A stretch of DNA of 21,558 nt from the NCBI GenBank assembly GCA_034698045.1, contig JAQGAU010001083.1, forward strand, positions 1-21,558. Reading direction: 5' to 3'. This DNA comes from Paramacrobiotus richtersi (taxonomy: Eukaryota; Tardigrada; Eutardigrada; Parachela; Macrobiotidae). Shown here one piece after another: positions 1-10,418 of the stretch. The translations under genes were made by a program, and so were the position numbers. Under the pieces are notes generated by a model, which made no database searches, was not told where the DNA came from, and saw nothing but the letters and a program-made list of their open reading frames with translations. How positions within the stretch are numbered: the stretch's first letter is position 1; every line of letters starts with the position of its first letter.

Positions 1-3000
1 TCATCAGCTGCCGAAGCTTCAAGTTAGCTCGAAGGAATCGCAGTCCGAGTCGGAGATTGAAGAGTAAGAGCGCATTACATTTTTCATATTTTGTGAATGT
101 ATTGGACGTACCAGTAATCAGACTGCTATACTTTTTGAAACGCTACAAAACGGCTTTTTTACATAAGTTTTTGCCGAGAGAAGTTGCTTAAATTTGACCG
201 GAAGCAATCACAAATAATCAAATTAAATTATTCAAGATTTACACATTCATCTTTGAACCTTCTGTTGGCATTTTGCAGATTCGAGGAACACTTTCTTAAT
301 CTCCAGTCGGAAGTGGTGATGCGCTTTGAGGAAAACGGTCGTGACTACAACATTTCCGGTGATTCCTTCCAAGGCGTCCAGTATATCGAACGCGGCAGTT
401 ACGGTACAGTGTCTCGATTCCGACATAAAGATTCGGAACTGAACGTGGCAATTAAGGTAAATGTTAATGAACAATACTGTACAAGTATGCCGATTCGATG
501 CGCAAGCCGTTAAAGGACTAATTCTGATTGTTGACACTATTGTATTTATCATCGATACTACACCGTTTCTCGTGAAAGCTGAATGCCAAATAAATAATTT
601 ATTTTATTATTTAGATTTATGAAAAATTTATCATTATTAACGATAGTAAATTTAGTATTTATATATTCGTAAATTTTGGTGGGTATTTTTTAAGTTGATC
701 AATACTTAAAAATGTTACAGAGATCTTTTTTTCATTTTTTTATAGTGCATTGATATAAACCCCGAAAAGCCGGACAGCGCGGACGCCGTGAAGGACTGGC
801 GCAAACGCGGACATATGGATGTGAAGGTTAATCAGCGGATCATCAGCCAGCCGAATCAGGAAAAATGCCAGTATATTATACGTCCGTTTGGAGTCTTTCG
901 AAACCAGGTACTTTTTACAAATGTTGACTATTTATGCACTGGATCGATTTCGATGATAACTTCTCTATCTTCTCAATTTTTACGTTGTTGTATTTGATTC
1001 ATCGAATTTTTAACTAAAGTTTTTGGATGAGTTGCACCTTTCATTTTACCGGTTTATTTATATAATGTTTTTGCAATAAATAATATTAATTTATATTTTT
1101 TTGTTTCAATCTTTTTCTTGGTTTTCTTATGTATACTGCTGAAATGTGTATTTTGTTGTAATAAAAAAATACCAATTTTTTTGTTGGAAATCGGTACAGT
1201 TTGTGAAGAATCTGTCCAAATTTTCGACATGTTTTTTTGTTATTTGTTTTCTTCTGTTTAATATGTCTGCTTACAGGATCAAATGTGGATCTGCATGGAA
1301 TTAATGGATATGACCTTAGGTAAGTGCAGTTCCTTATGTTGTAGGAAGATAATACAAAAGACGTAAAATTATCTTCTCGAGACAGACGGTTTCTACAAGA
1401 CCGTATGCCACAAAATGGATCAACGACTACCGGAAAATGTTATTGCCAGCATTGTGTTTGCTGTACGGTATTCCATTTCCGGCTATGTGTCAGTTTAGAA
1501 TTTTGGTGACCTTTTCCCTGTAGGTTATCAGTGGCCTGAGCTTCTTGAAGAAACGACTAAAGATCATGCATCGTGATATTAAACCAAGGTATTCGTGGCT
1601 TTAATACTGGTACATACCAAGACGCATAAACGGTAGTCCTGAATATGACTCGGTAAAATTTTGTATCACGGAAATTTTCTTAATATTTTAGAATATTACT
1701 TAAACAAGATGTGTGAGAATTTTGCATAAAGCATAACGTGAAGGAAGATTTTTATCTAATTTTTCTACTGTGAAAAGAAATCAAAAACATATAAAATCCG
1801 AAAAAATATAGAAATTTACAGTAGCCGGTCAGTGTGACTTTGTCCTCCTGTAAGTCTTTATTAAATGCTTTGGCTACTGTATTCAGAGTTTAGTGAGAGA
1901 ATAAAAATAAAGGAGTTTTAGTCTGTTTTCCTGCGCTTGTGGTTGTGATGTTTGTTGGACAAGGTGATTTATCCTTGCAGTAACATCTTGCTGAACAAGA
2001 ATGGCGACGTGAAGATCAGTGATTTTGGTGTCAGCGGAGAACTGAATAGTTCACTGACAAAAACCAATATCGGTTGTAAATGTTATAAAGCGGTAATTAT
2101 TCGACGATTAGCAGTGATGTAATCGCGTTGAAACTTCATTTGGCCGATTTTTTGACAGCCGGAACGGTTTGATAGCTCCTCGGACTGTCATGAGAAAGGT
2201 TTCGGTGTTCGGTCCGATGTGTGGAGTTTAGGAATTACAGCGGTAAGCCAGAATCGTCCTATAGTAATTTTACACCATCACCTCTTTCGGTTCCTGTTTT
2301 TTTGTACAATTTATCCATTTAATTCAATGGAAACATGTGTTCCGGTTTTCTGATTGTTCTGTTTGAACTTTCTCTTCGGATGGTCGTTTTCAACTGAAAA
2401 AATTTCAAAAAATCAGTCATAATTTTGTTGATTGAGGTGCAGCGTCTTAAGGGGGAGTAAACAGTAGAAGTTCAAGATAGGGTATCTAGCCTGCTGTGTA
2501 AAGCACAGTTTCTTCTATAGAAAACAGTTTTCAGATAAATTATATCATTTTTTTCTATAAAACTAGAGAATTAAGTATAAAGTACGGTTAGGGGCGCCGA
2601 TGTCGGCAACAGATATGTATCTGTTTGCGTTGCCTTCCTTCGCGCTTTGACGTACTTATTGTACCAAGAGAGCAAGGACGGCAATGCGCCATTGCGATGG
2701 ACGCTCTCTCTCTCTCTCTCGTTTCCGCTAGTGGACTGGCGCCGGCCCGCCGTTTCTTACATACGGCGCCAGCTGGATGATTTCAGTAGCGGCATCGAAG
2801 CCGTTACTTCACTCCGACTTCAAACTCATGCCGTAAACAATCACGTTTAATTCCATAACAAATCACCAGAATATAGCAAAATTAAGTGAAACATCTCTAA
2901 ATTAATAATTTGACATTATAATCTTATTGCTCGAGTGAAATCTTGATGCGATAATATCAACGCTCTCAGTGGCTATAGATTGTCAGGGGTGATCACCCCA

Positions 3001-4090
3001 CCGTCCCCCCTAGACGGTTTTTGAATTTTTACTTTTTTAAATGAGTGAATTTCGAAAATTTGTCCGAGCAATAAGTTTGTCATAACGTTACGTACATAAT
3101 AGCGTTTCGGTATAATTTTTTGCACTAGCGAGTGTTCCAGAAATTTTACTTGTAATTCTTGAGTTTAAAGTCATACAGCGCTGAATTTTCGAAGTTTAAA
3201 ATTGAACTAAAATAAGCACTTTGTTGAACATTCATTTCTGCATCTGTCAGCGTTGTTTACGTGGCGCAAACTTGTTACGTATTGACGCGGCACGCTCTGC
3301 CGTCAAACGACCCGACCACAAGCCACACGGCCTTAATTGAAGTGATGCATGTTTCTAATAATTTTGCTGCATTCTTAGTGAGAAGTTTTCTTTCTAACAG
3401 GTTTGTTAATTATGCATGCTTCTGCCGTGAGTACTGTACGGTAAACCTTAGAACAGTGTCGAATCTTTTGTGCAAAACTAATTTTTAATTATTTTGTAAG
3501 TAGTTTTACCCAGAGATCGGCCATCAGGGTTAATTATGGTCATAATTTGCAGATGTTACAGTTTTTGACCATTTGACTTGATGGACTGTGCTCGATACAG
3601 TGTCTAATTCCTAATTTATGATATATTTAATTTGCAGATGGAAATTGCGATGGGCAAACTACCGTTTAAAGATACATCTCTAATGGGCTTATATAATTGT
3701 CTACCGACACTTCCGGATGATTTGCCGTATTCCCAAAAATTTCGCACATTTTGCGAGGCTTGGTATGCGACTATGCGTTTATTTTGTCAATTTCCGGTTT
3801 GTATTTGTTTTAATTACCACCGAGATTTATACATTTATCTGCTTGTAAAGTAAGAGAAAATACTCAAGAAAATACAAATTTCCGTAGAACTAAGAAGCAA
3901 CTTCAGTTTGATATTACCGTGTAATTTTTACTAATTATTTGTTTCTTTATTTAGCTGCCAGAAAGAGTACTCGGATCGCCCAGATTACGATGGTTTACTA
4001 CAAATGGACTTTGTGGCTAAGGAAGCCGCAGATCGCCACAATATTGCTCCTGACGTTCAGCGTGCCTTGGACCACAGAACACTAGAATAG
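1..4090 (+). CDS. MKK3/6-like MAP kinase kinase, copy 1 (5' end outside window)
   Basis: Dual-specificity MAP2K of the p38-activating MKK3/MKK6 type, expected in the cytoplasm between MAP3Ks and p38. Assembled by eye from GT-AG exons 2-63, 279-456, 746-907, 1277-1319, 1386-1462, 1524-1588, 1981-2092, 2159-2242, 3638-3762 and 3955-4090 (TAG); 347 residues are visible and the start codon lies upstream. Seen in order: P-loop ERGSYGTV, VAIK lysine, hinge MWICMELMD, HRDIKPSN, DFGVSG, activation pair Ser/Thr in SSLTKT, APERF, SDVWSLGIT. Oddities: Glu replaces the first P-loop Gly; about six residues are missing between PFKD and LPDD compared with copy 3; the final helix reads DVQRALD where copies 2 and 3 have VTDILD and VVEILD. 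It is the most divergent of the three, yet the catalytic residues and every splice site are intact. The family is firm; calling it MKK3/6 rather than a lineage-specific MAP2K is an inference from these motifs. Confidence 0.9.
2627..2687 (+). repeat. Long imperfect hairpin in intron 8 of kinase copy 1
   Basis: The arms 2627-2640 and 2674-2687 pair at 13 of 14 positions, counting one G-U. An inner 4-bp stem (2652-2655 with 2661-2664) closes a 5-nt loop, with interrupted pairing in between. Size and shape are like a pre-miRNA, on the sense strand of the intron. A transposon foldback would look the same from sequence alone. Confidence 0.45.
2736..2772. repeat. Perfect 9-bp inverted repeat (hairpin)
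   Basis: CTGGCGCCG at 2736-2744 is the exact reverse complement of CGGCGCCAG at 2764-2772, with a 19-nt loop. It lies in the GC-rich core of intron 8 of kinase copy 1, downstream of a CT run. Confidence 0.6.
2986..3018. repeat. 14-bp palindrome followed by a 6-bp stem
   Basis: GGGGTGATCACCCC (2986-2999) is a perfect palindrome. Directly after it, ACCGTC (3000-3005) pairs with GACGGT (3013-3018) around a C-rich loop. Both sit inside a wider inverted repeat with 11-bp arms at 2923-2933 and 3065-3075. The nesting suggests a structured or foldback-derived element. Confidence 0.6.
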
Positions 4091-4321
4091 TGTTCTAGCG
4101 TTCTGCGCTTGGACTATGTCAACTGAGAGTCTGAGTGTACCGGATTTCAAAGACAAATCTACGAAAGATTTATCTGCATTCTGCACAGTTTTTTTGCTTT
4201 CAGAGAGTTTTTGTGATTGTGTTTCTTACCAGATTTAATAAGAGTAATATGCCTATATGTACGGTTTTGTGATATCTTGTTGCTCGTAGTATATCTTTGC
4301 CATTTTTTTTTATGACTGCCG

Positions 4322-4327
4322 AATAAA
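4322..4327 (+). terminator. Poly(A) signal AATAAA of kinase copy 1
   Basis: A canonical AATAAA lies about 230 nt after the stop codon of copy 1. Another AATAAA-like run follows near 4350. It is the most likely 3' end signal for this gene. Confidence 0.5.
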
Positions 4328-4365
4328 TTACCGAGTGTGGGAAATTATAAATAAATTTCCAGAAT

Positions 4366-4566
4366 AATAATATGGATTACGATGGCTTGACTGAAATGGA
4401 CATCTGTAAACTATCGCGCAGCATCAGGTTACATCAGAAAATCTCGGAAATTGCGATTCAGTGGGATACTCCAACAAAAGTGCTAAAGAAAAAGCATAAC
4501 TATAAGTTTCAGATTTCTCATGGCTTCATGAGCCTTCATCGGTGCGCATTGCAAAGTAAATCATAG
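4366..4566 (+). pseudogene. Possible relic of a duplicated MAP2K last exon
   Basis: A short open frame, stop at 4564-4566, begins with residues MDYDGLTEMDI. This resembles PDYDGLLQMDF in the last exon of kinase copy 1, and the two agree at about 21 of 27 bases over the matching DNA. An acceptor-like TTTCCAG lies just upstream (4357-4363). After the first ten residues the similarity fades and the family's C-terminal helix is absent. No other kinase exons are found around it. It may be a partial tandem-duplication remnant, or a chance match strengthened by the preceding gene. Confidence 0.3.
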
Positions 4567-5381
4567 ATTTCGATGCAAGTCAAGGAAACCTTATTACGTA
4601 CACATCTGTACTGGTCGAAAAGTTTGATTACCGTATTATCGATATCAGCAAAAGTCGCAACGACAAAAAGAAGAAAAAATTCAAAATGCATACATTCATA
4701 CACAAAAAAAATTCATACATTTTCTATGCTTTACTGCGTGGGATATGAATTCAAAAAAACCAACCGTAAATTATAGTTCCGGTCAGTTACCATGTACGTA
4801 CTTACTTTAAAAATTGTTACTGTACTTCTAAATTTTACTACTACTTGGAAGGACAAAATTTATTCATTTCCAGGAAATGATTGTGCCTCAGGTGTGCACG
4901 GCCGAGATGGTTTTTTCTTCGAAGTATAAATTTAGTTGCTACTTTTACTGCTTTAGTGCCTGGCAAAAAACTAAACACTGGAGCGTCTCGGCCGCCGCTG
5001 CACTGAATGGCTGACGAAGCGGTTAGATAAGCTGATGACTCACTTCCAGCCCGACACACCACCGACCCAGCCTTCTCTGACAGCTGTGAAGCACTGAAGA
5101 ATGATGATAGCTGACAACGTTTTGCGTCATTATTTTTTCCACAGTTTGGTGTACAGTCTTCTGTTTATGACTTCTTGATTCGATACAACACAGAAATTAT
5201 CGTTTTTCTGAGAACATTTGCAGACCAAACGAGTAATCTATGGAACTGTTGGACAGAATGGCACGTAAGTTTTGTCGTCGATTGCAGTTTACATGGATGA
5301 TGGTTTACCACAGCAGCTGTGGCACAGCTCGTAAACAAGTAATAATGCGAACCTGTTAAAACGGTGTGTAACCTGTTGCTG
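4567..5381. other. Intergenic region upstream of kinase copy 2
   Basis: There is no gene I can support. A more GC-rich patch at about 4880-5090 has short open frames on both strands, none resembling a known family. It could hold the promoter or 5' untranslated sequence of copy 2, but I see no clear TATA box or initiator. Confidence 0.4.
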
Positions 5382-5511
5382 ATGAAGTTCCCCATCTGCG
5401 TATGGCGCAAATTGCAAAGTATTGTAAATCAAAATGCGTCAATGTTCGTTATTAAAAGACTCTTGTAGTTTTTTTTACACACGTTCTAATGCGTTTTTAC
5501 CGTGTTTTTAG

Positions 5512-8500
5512 CGCCTCTGAAGCGAAAGAAGTTCAATTCTGATAGGCGACGGTCTCTTCAAATGCCACTGGAGCCTGTCGTACCGCAGGAGAGGTACGGA
5601 CAAATTGACAATGATTTTCATTAAAAGCTCAGAAAAATAATTCAGCCAGAATTTTCCTTGTAGAATGTAGTGAGAATTTACTGTATCACTTCCTTACAGA
5701 TTTATTACCACATTTACTGATTTATTGCTTTTAAATCGTTTCCGTAGGTCTCGTATGCAATATTTGGAAAATCTATGAGAAGATGGAACTGCAAAATTAA
5801 TAGATAATTAACTGTTGATATCTGAGATCCGTTGGCCAAAAACTGCGCATCGTTTAGTATTTTACGCCGTTACTAATTTTAATTATGCTGAAAAATGAAT
5901 AAAATTATATGATAATTATTGCCAGTTTGTTTTCTGTTGTAGCGTTTCATATTTTTATTTAAGTTTTATGTTTGTTTTTTTTTGATATTTTTAGATTTAT
6001 GTCATTTAACATTGTTTAGTTATTATTTTTATATTTTATGTTTGTATTTGTTTTAATTTTAGATTTGTTTCTGTTTTGTTTATTTATTTTTTATATTTTT
6101 GCGTTTGTATTTTTGTATTTTTTTATATTTATATTTTTTCGTCTCTAATATTGTCCTGTTGTGCACGGAATGTAGGAACGTGTGAAACAAGTCTAAACAG
6201 TACTTATCCGAATTAAAAGAAGTTTTTAAAATATCTGCATGAAAATTGTTGCTTGTTTAGGCCGGAAGAGCACGTCATAGGCGGGCTGGGCTCGTCGGCT
6301 CTAATGCGCTTCCCGCCTGGCGACGGGGAACGGCTGGTATCCGTTGAGGATCTGCAGTTTGTCGGTAATATCGACGGTGGCCGGTATGGATACGTCAAGA
6401 AATACAAACATGTCCCATCCGATTATTCGTTAGCAGTTAAGGTACGCTGAAATTGCTTGTCAAATTTATATAAAAAAATAGTTGCATTCGTACAACAATA
6501 AAAAAAAAATAATTAATTTAAATAAGAAACAATTATAGAAAAAAATTGTTTGATAGATAAAGAAAATAAGATATCGGGATATTTTTCTGCAGTAAAATAC
6601 TGTGTCAGGGGATGTAACCCTGTAACAGGTTTTTGTGAATATATATTTTTAAACAATAGTTTTTCTTACCAGGGTACGAGAATTGTTTCAGGGGCACCGC
6701 AGTGTTATAGTTTTTTTTTAATATTCTTTATCTTCAGCTGATTCGAATTACCGATGACGACGAGAGACAGAAGCGACTGCTGGCGGATCTGGAACTGAAT
6801 AAGAATATCAGCGATGAGCAGAAGCATGGAAGATGTCCATATCTCGTGCATTCGTTTGGTGCCTTGCGCGCGGAAGTGAGTACTCCGTTTGCATATTTAT
6901 CAACGTAATTTATCAACCAAGGCTAAATTTGTTGGGCAGATTTTTACTGGTTTTTACCGAGGAAAAAAGTGAATTTTTTTTAGTCGTTATCGTCAGACAT
7001 AAAAATCATGCTGATGAATTCTAGACTGATTTTGAAGCTTTTTGAACGGTTTGCAAAGGTGGATTAATGTTTTATATCGCAGGGTGATTTGTGGATTTGT
7101 ATGGAGCTAATGGACACTTGTCTCGGTAATTCTTTCTTTGCAGTATCTTTCCATAATTGTTTTTATACTCTCGTGTTTGGTACATGCAGCAAAGTTCTAC
7201 ACCAGGTTGTTCAAGCTGGAGAAAACGTTTCCGGAAGATATTATAGCGTATATTGCGTTCGCGGTAAGTAGAGCGTTTTGTATATTTGTTTTGCGTTTAA
7301 TGGTCCCAGATCCGGCTTTTCAGATGGTTAGTGGGCTGAAATTTCTTAAACATCCGTTGGATATTATGCACCGGGATGTCAAGCCCAGGTACAACTGCAA
7401 ATCGACGAGTTCTTGTTTCTCAGCGTATTTGCAAAATATAATCCAGTTTTCTAGGCTAACAGCCATACATACGCCTTCTTTTTCTATTTCTTTTGTTTAT
7501 TTTTTATTTAATATTTGTTTCGCATTTATTTCTTACTTATATAAATAAATAAGAAATACATGTGAAATAAATGTATTTTCTGTACAATTACAGCAGTTGT
7601 TGGTTACATAACTCGCTTGTTTATAGAATAATCTTGTCTGCATTCTCATTAGTTCTACATACTTTCTATAATGTAACCTGGCTAAGTGAACAGTTTCCGG
7701 TCACCATCTCCTTGTCGGCTCGGTTTTGTGAAAATGTAGCGCTCCCAAATTGAAACAGTTCACAATTATGTTCGTATCGCTGTAATTAGTTTTTATGATT
7801 AATGAGGTTTATTTTTAGTAATATTCTACTATCGCGCAACGGTGATGTGAAGTTGTGTGATTTTGGTATCAGCGCCAAACTGATCCATTCTCTGGCCAGG
7901 ACTGTGATTGGCTGTGATCTGTATATGGCGGTAAGAGATGCACCCTTTTGTTCCCCTGCTTTTTTGAGGCTCTCTATTTGCGGAGAAATTAATTTATTTT
8001 CGATTTTCTGCTTATGTTTTCGTTTAGGAAAATAAATTAATTTCAATTTGCTTAAATAAAATTATTGTAACATAGCGAATTAATCGAACGTAATGATTGC
8101 AACAGAACATTAAAAATGATAAGCAAAGACATTGATTTCTGGAAATGTAGGGAAGTTTTAGCAATATAAGTAATGAAGAAAACAGCAATCTTCATTTATG
8201 CTGTACACTCAGTTTCTTGCTTTTCAGCCAGAGCGCATTAGTCCGGTAGATACAAACGGCTATGATATCCGGTCAGATGTGTGGAGTGTTGGAGTCACTC
8301 TGGTATGTGCGTTTAATACTTTTTCTGACAGTTTTCAAGTAGATTGCGGATTTGCTGTCGTTATTCCAGTTTTCTGATTTGATTTATTGATGTCTTTTCT
8401 TGATTTATTATTTGTCCATTTGATTTGCATAGAATTTGATGCACATTAAGAAATCCAGCTATATTAGCTTCTTGTTAAACATATTTTACAACCGATCGAC

Positions 8501-9192
8501 TAGATCAGATCCGCGGAATACATAACGAGCTTTCAAGCAGCTTGATTTGCTCATTGATGGAAAATGTCTTCTTCGCCATGTTCAAGGTGGAAATCGGAAC
8601 GGGAAAGCAGCCATATGCAAGTAATGGTAATAGCGCGCTTTTCGGTACTATCAGCAAAATTGTTGATGGCCCGGCACCAAAGATACCCGATGGATCTCCT
8701 TATTCCGACGATTTTCGGAACTTTATCATTTCTTGGTAAGTTGAAGGTAGAAATTGCAGTTGCCGTATGATAAATCATTTCGTAGCTTGTTACATACTTT
8801 TAGAGATTTATTCCTATACTAATAAGTTTTTTCCGGACTTTTGGCGTAATTTCTAAAAGTCCGGTCTATCCGAATTTTTAAAAAATTGCTGATTTTTAAA
8901 AATTTTTAAATTGAATTTTTAAAAATTAAAAATTGCTGATTCAAGTATACATATATCGGAATTTGATTTGGTATTGCCAGTTAATTATGTGAAATTATCA
9001 CTGTCTGTTAGTTATTCTGTGACGCATTCTTAACGTTTTGTGTGATGTAGTTGTAAGAAGAACGTGGATGAACGACCACGATACGATGCCTTGCTGGATT
9101 TGCCTTTCTTGACAAAAGAACGCATCACTCCGGCCGCAGTTGGTGTTTTCGTCACGGACATTCTGGATGCCAAAATTCCCGAATCCTCCTAA
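5512..9192 (+). CDS. MKK3/6-like MAP kinase kinase, copy 2 (5' start uncertain)
   Basis: Second tandem MAP2K, predicted p38 activator. Exons: about 5512-5593, 6261-6441, 6738-6875, 7083-7125, 7190-7263, 7324-7388, 7819-7930, 8228-8302, 8587-8735 and 9051-9192 (TAA). The in-frame ATG at 5562 gives 336 residues. Exon 1 has an acceptor-like TTTTTAG before 5512, so a further 5' exon is possible; one candidate, ATG 5382 to donor 5419, joins in frame but is unproven. Seen: P-loop region NIDGGRYGYV (Asp at the first Gly, residue 49), LAVK Lys71, LLADLEL in helix C, HRDVKPSN, DFGISA, Ser/Thr pair in HSLART, YMAPERI, SDVW, and a C-terminal docking helix ending VTDILD. A basic run RRRSLQM spans the ATG at 5562 and looks like a MAPK-docking (D) motif, which favours an upstream start. 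Splice phases match copies 1 and 3 throughout. Confidence 0.9.
5940..6140. repeat. T-rich imperfect tandem-repeat tract in intron 1 of copy 2
   Basis: About 200 bp are nearly all T, A and G on the plus strand, built from degenerate repeats of units such as TTTTATGTTTGT and ATTTTTAGATTT. It explains much of the length of this 667-bp intron. No coding potential. Confidence 0.7.
7523..7573. repeat. AT-rich inverted repeat in intron 6 of copy 2
   Basis: CATTTATTTC at 7523-7532 is the exact reverse complement of GAAATAAATG at 7564-7573, with further pairing inside (ATTTCTTA with TAAGAAAT). It is a small AT-rich foldback, possibly chance in such sequence. Confidence 0.45.
8833..8864. repeat. Perfect 10-bp hairpin in intron 9 of copy 2
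   Basis: CCGGACTTTT at 8833-8842 and AAAAGTCCGG at 8855-8864 are exact reverse complements around a 12-nt loop. Directly after it, at about 8873-8942, an AT-rich unit ending in TTGCTGATT occurs twice. The pair stands out from the surrounding intron and may be a remnant of a short inverted-repeat element. Confidence 0.6.
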
Positions 9193-10064
9193 AAATGGAC
9201 TTATTTCCATGCCGGTGTTGTGAAAGGCTTTCATATGGATTTTAGCTCGTAAAGATAGTCAACGTTCTGTTCTTGTTATGGTTGTTATTTAACGTGCCTT
9301 TTCGGTGCAGAACTGTAAACTTTCAGTATAAATGCTTGTAATTGTGAAAAGATAACTAACAGAATCTAAGAAAGAAGATTTGAACCGAAAGGTGCTTGTG
9401 AACAGCCAGATATGAGAAAATCGTCGGGTGCCAGAATACCGTACAACTTACTAATTTTGTACAAATAGAGCCAACAATACTGTACAGTACGTGACAGAAA
9501 TTTTCCTTTTGCCAAATACAGTATCCCGTGACGTCTGATATGTGGACGAGTTTGTCTTCAAAAAATTGCCTTTTTTAACTCCGATATACTTTTGTATCGC
9601 GCAGACTTGCAGAGTGTAGGCTTGTCAACAACCGGGAGCATACTTTATATAATTCTCACAAAGCTCTTTGTTTTGAAATTATAGCGCCTTTTACCGAAAG
9701 TTCACTAGAAAAGTGGTGCTGTTTTGTGTTTGATGCAGTTTATAATAATTTTATCGTAACGCATTCCAGGCTCACAGCACACACACGCTTGGAGCCTTGA
9801 TTTGGCACCACACACCATAAATTACATTAAAGGCAAATTACAAACTGTCACCGATTTCTTACCTAGCATAACCTGCATTAAGGAATTTTAGCACTTTTGT
9901 GACAGTAGTACCGTCACACACAAAGACTAGCAAATATTAAGCCAGATTATTAACGGCTATAATCGATTTTCGCCTGCATCACCTCAAGAATACCGGCAGC
10001 AATGCGTATAGTAAGGAGTGCATAGCATCTCCTGAACCGCCGTCTGTCAGGTTTTGCACAACAT
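9193..10064. other. 3' flank of kinase copy 2, no gene seen
   Basis: It holds the 3' untranslated region of copy 2, although I find no canonical AATAAA close to the stop, and the 3' side of the minus-strand peptide gene. The two genes converge here. No further coding sequence or structured repeat is convincing. Confidence 0.45.
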
Positions 10065-10358
10065 TCACCTTCCGCTACAATCGAACGAAAAATCCCGTCC
10101 GCCGGCTTCACAGCACTTTTTGAAATCAGCCTTCGTCGTCTGGGCTCCTTTTTCGCCGTTGTCCATCTGGCACTTGCGAACTCCCCGATTAGAACACGTC
10201 AACCGTACTTTCGACTGGCCCTTACAGACATCGGTACGCTGGTCGTCAGCACGCGTTAACCACTTGCCGGTTTCCTTCTGACACCAGCAGGAATTCTGTG
10301 ATCCCACTGCATAACACAATCCAACGAGGAACACAATAACAATGAGACGGAGAGCCAT
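10065..10358 (-). CDS. Small secreted cysteine-rich peptide, unknown family
   Basis: An intact single-exon frame of 97 residues, ATG at 10358-10356 and TGA at 10067-10065. Residues 1-20 form a clear signal peptide (MALR, then a hydrophobic LIVIVFLVGL core, and a likely cut near AVGS/QNS). The mature part of about 77 residues has eight cysteines at 24, 26, 45, 55, 63, 82, 83 and 94 (pattern CxC...C...C...C...CC...C), enough for four disulfides, with many Lys and Arg. The frame runs open upstream to 10418, but the ATG at 10358 sits directly before the signal sequence and is the better start. A TTTACAG acceptor-like site lies about 31 nt upstream, so a 5' untranslated intron is possible. I do not recognise the family; an antimicrobial, toxin-like, inhibitor or cuticle role cannot be told apart from sequence. 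Confidence 0.75.
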   Translation of the reverse strand: MALRLIVIVFLVGLCYAVGSQNSCWCQKETGKWLTRADDQRTDVCKGQSKVRLTCSNRGVRKCQMDNGEKGAQTTKADFKKCCEAGGRDFSFDCSGR

Positions 10359-10418
10359 GTTACACTTTCTAACGGTCAATGGGAACTGTAAACAGAAGTT
10401 GATCTTAAAAATAAACAC

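Larger units (their letters stand above)
2243..3637 (+). other. Long intron 8 of kinase copy 1, with a GC-rich foldback-dense core
   Basis: This 1.4-kb intron is three to six times longer than the equivalent introns of copies 2 and 3 (284 and 241 bp). Its middle, about 2585-3080, is more GC-rich than the other introns and holds several inverted repeats, including a perfect 14-bp palindrome at 2986-2999. A short CT run lies near 2703-2720. I see no convincing coding sequence. It could be an old inserted element without clear ends, or an intronic regulatory or small-RNA region. Confidence 0.6.

Noticed and set aside
2452-3534. TTAA sites bounding the long intron insert, as a piggyBac-type element
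   Set aside because: The sequences next to the two TTAA sites are not inverted repeats of each other, and no transposase frame lies between them.
4841-5410. Minus-strand open frames of 73 and 81 codons upstream of kinase copy 2
   Set aside because: No motifs or splice context, and the GC-rich patch makes long frames likely on both strands.
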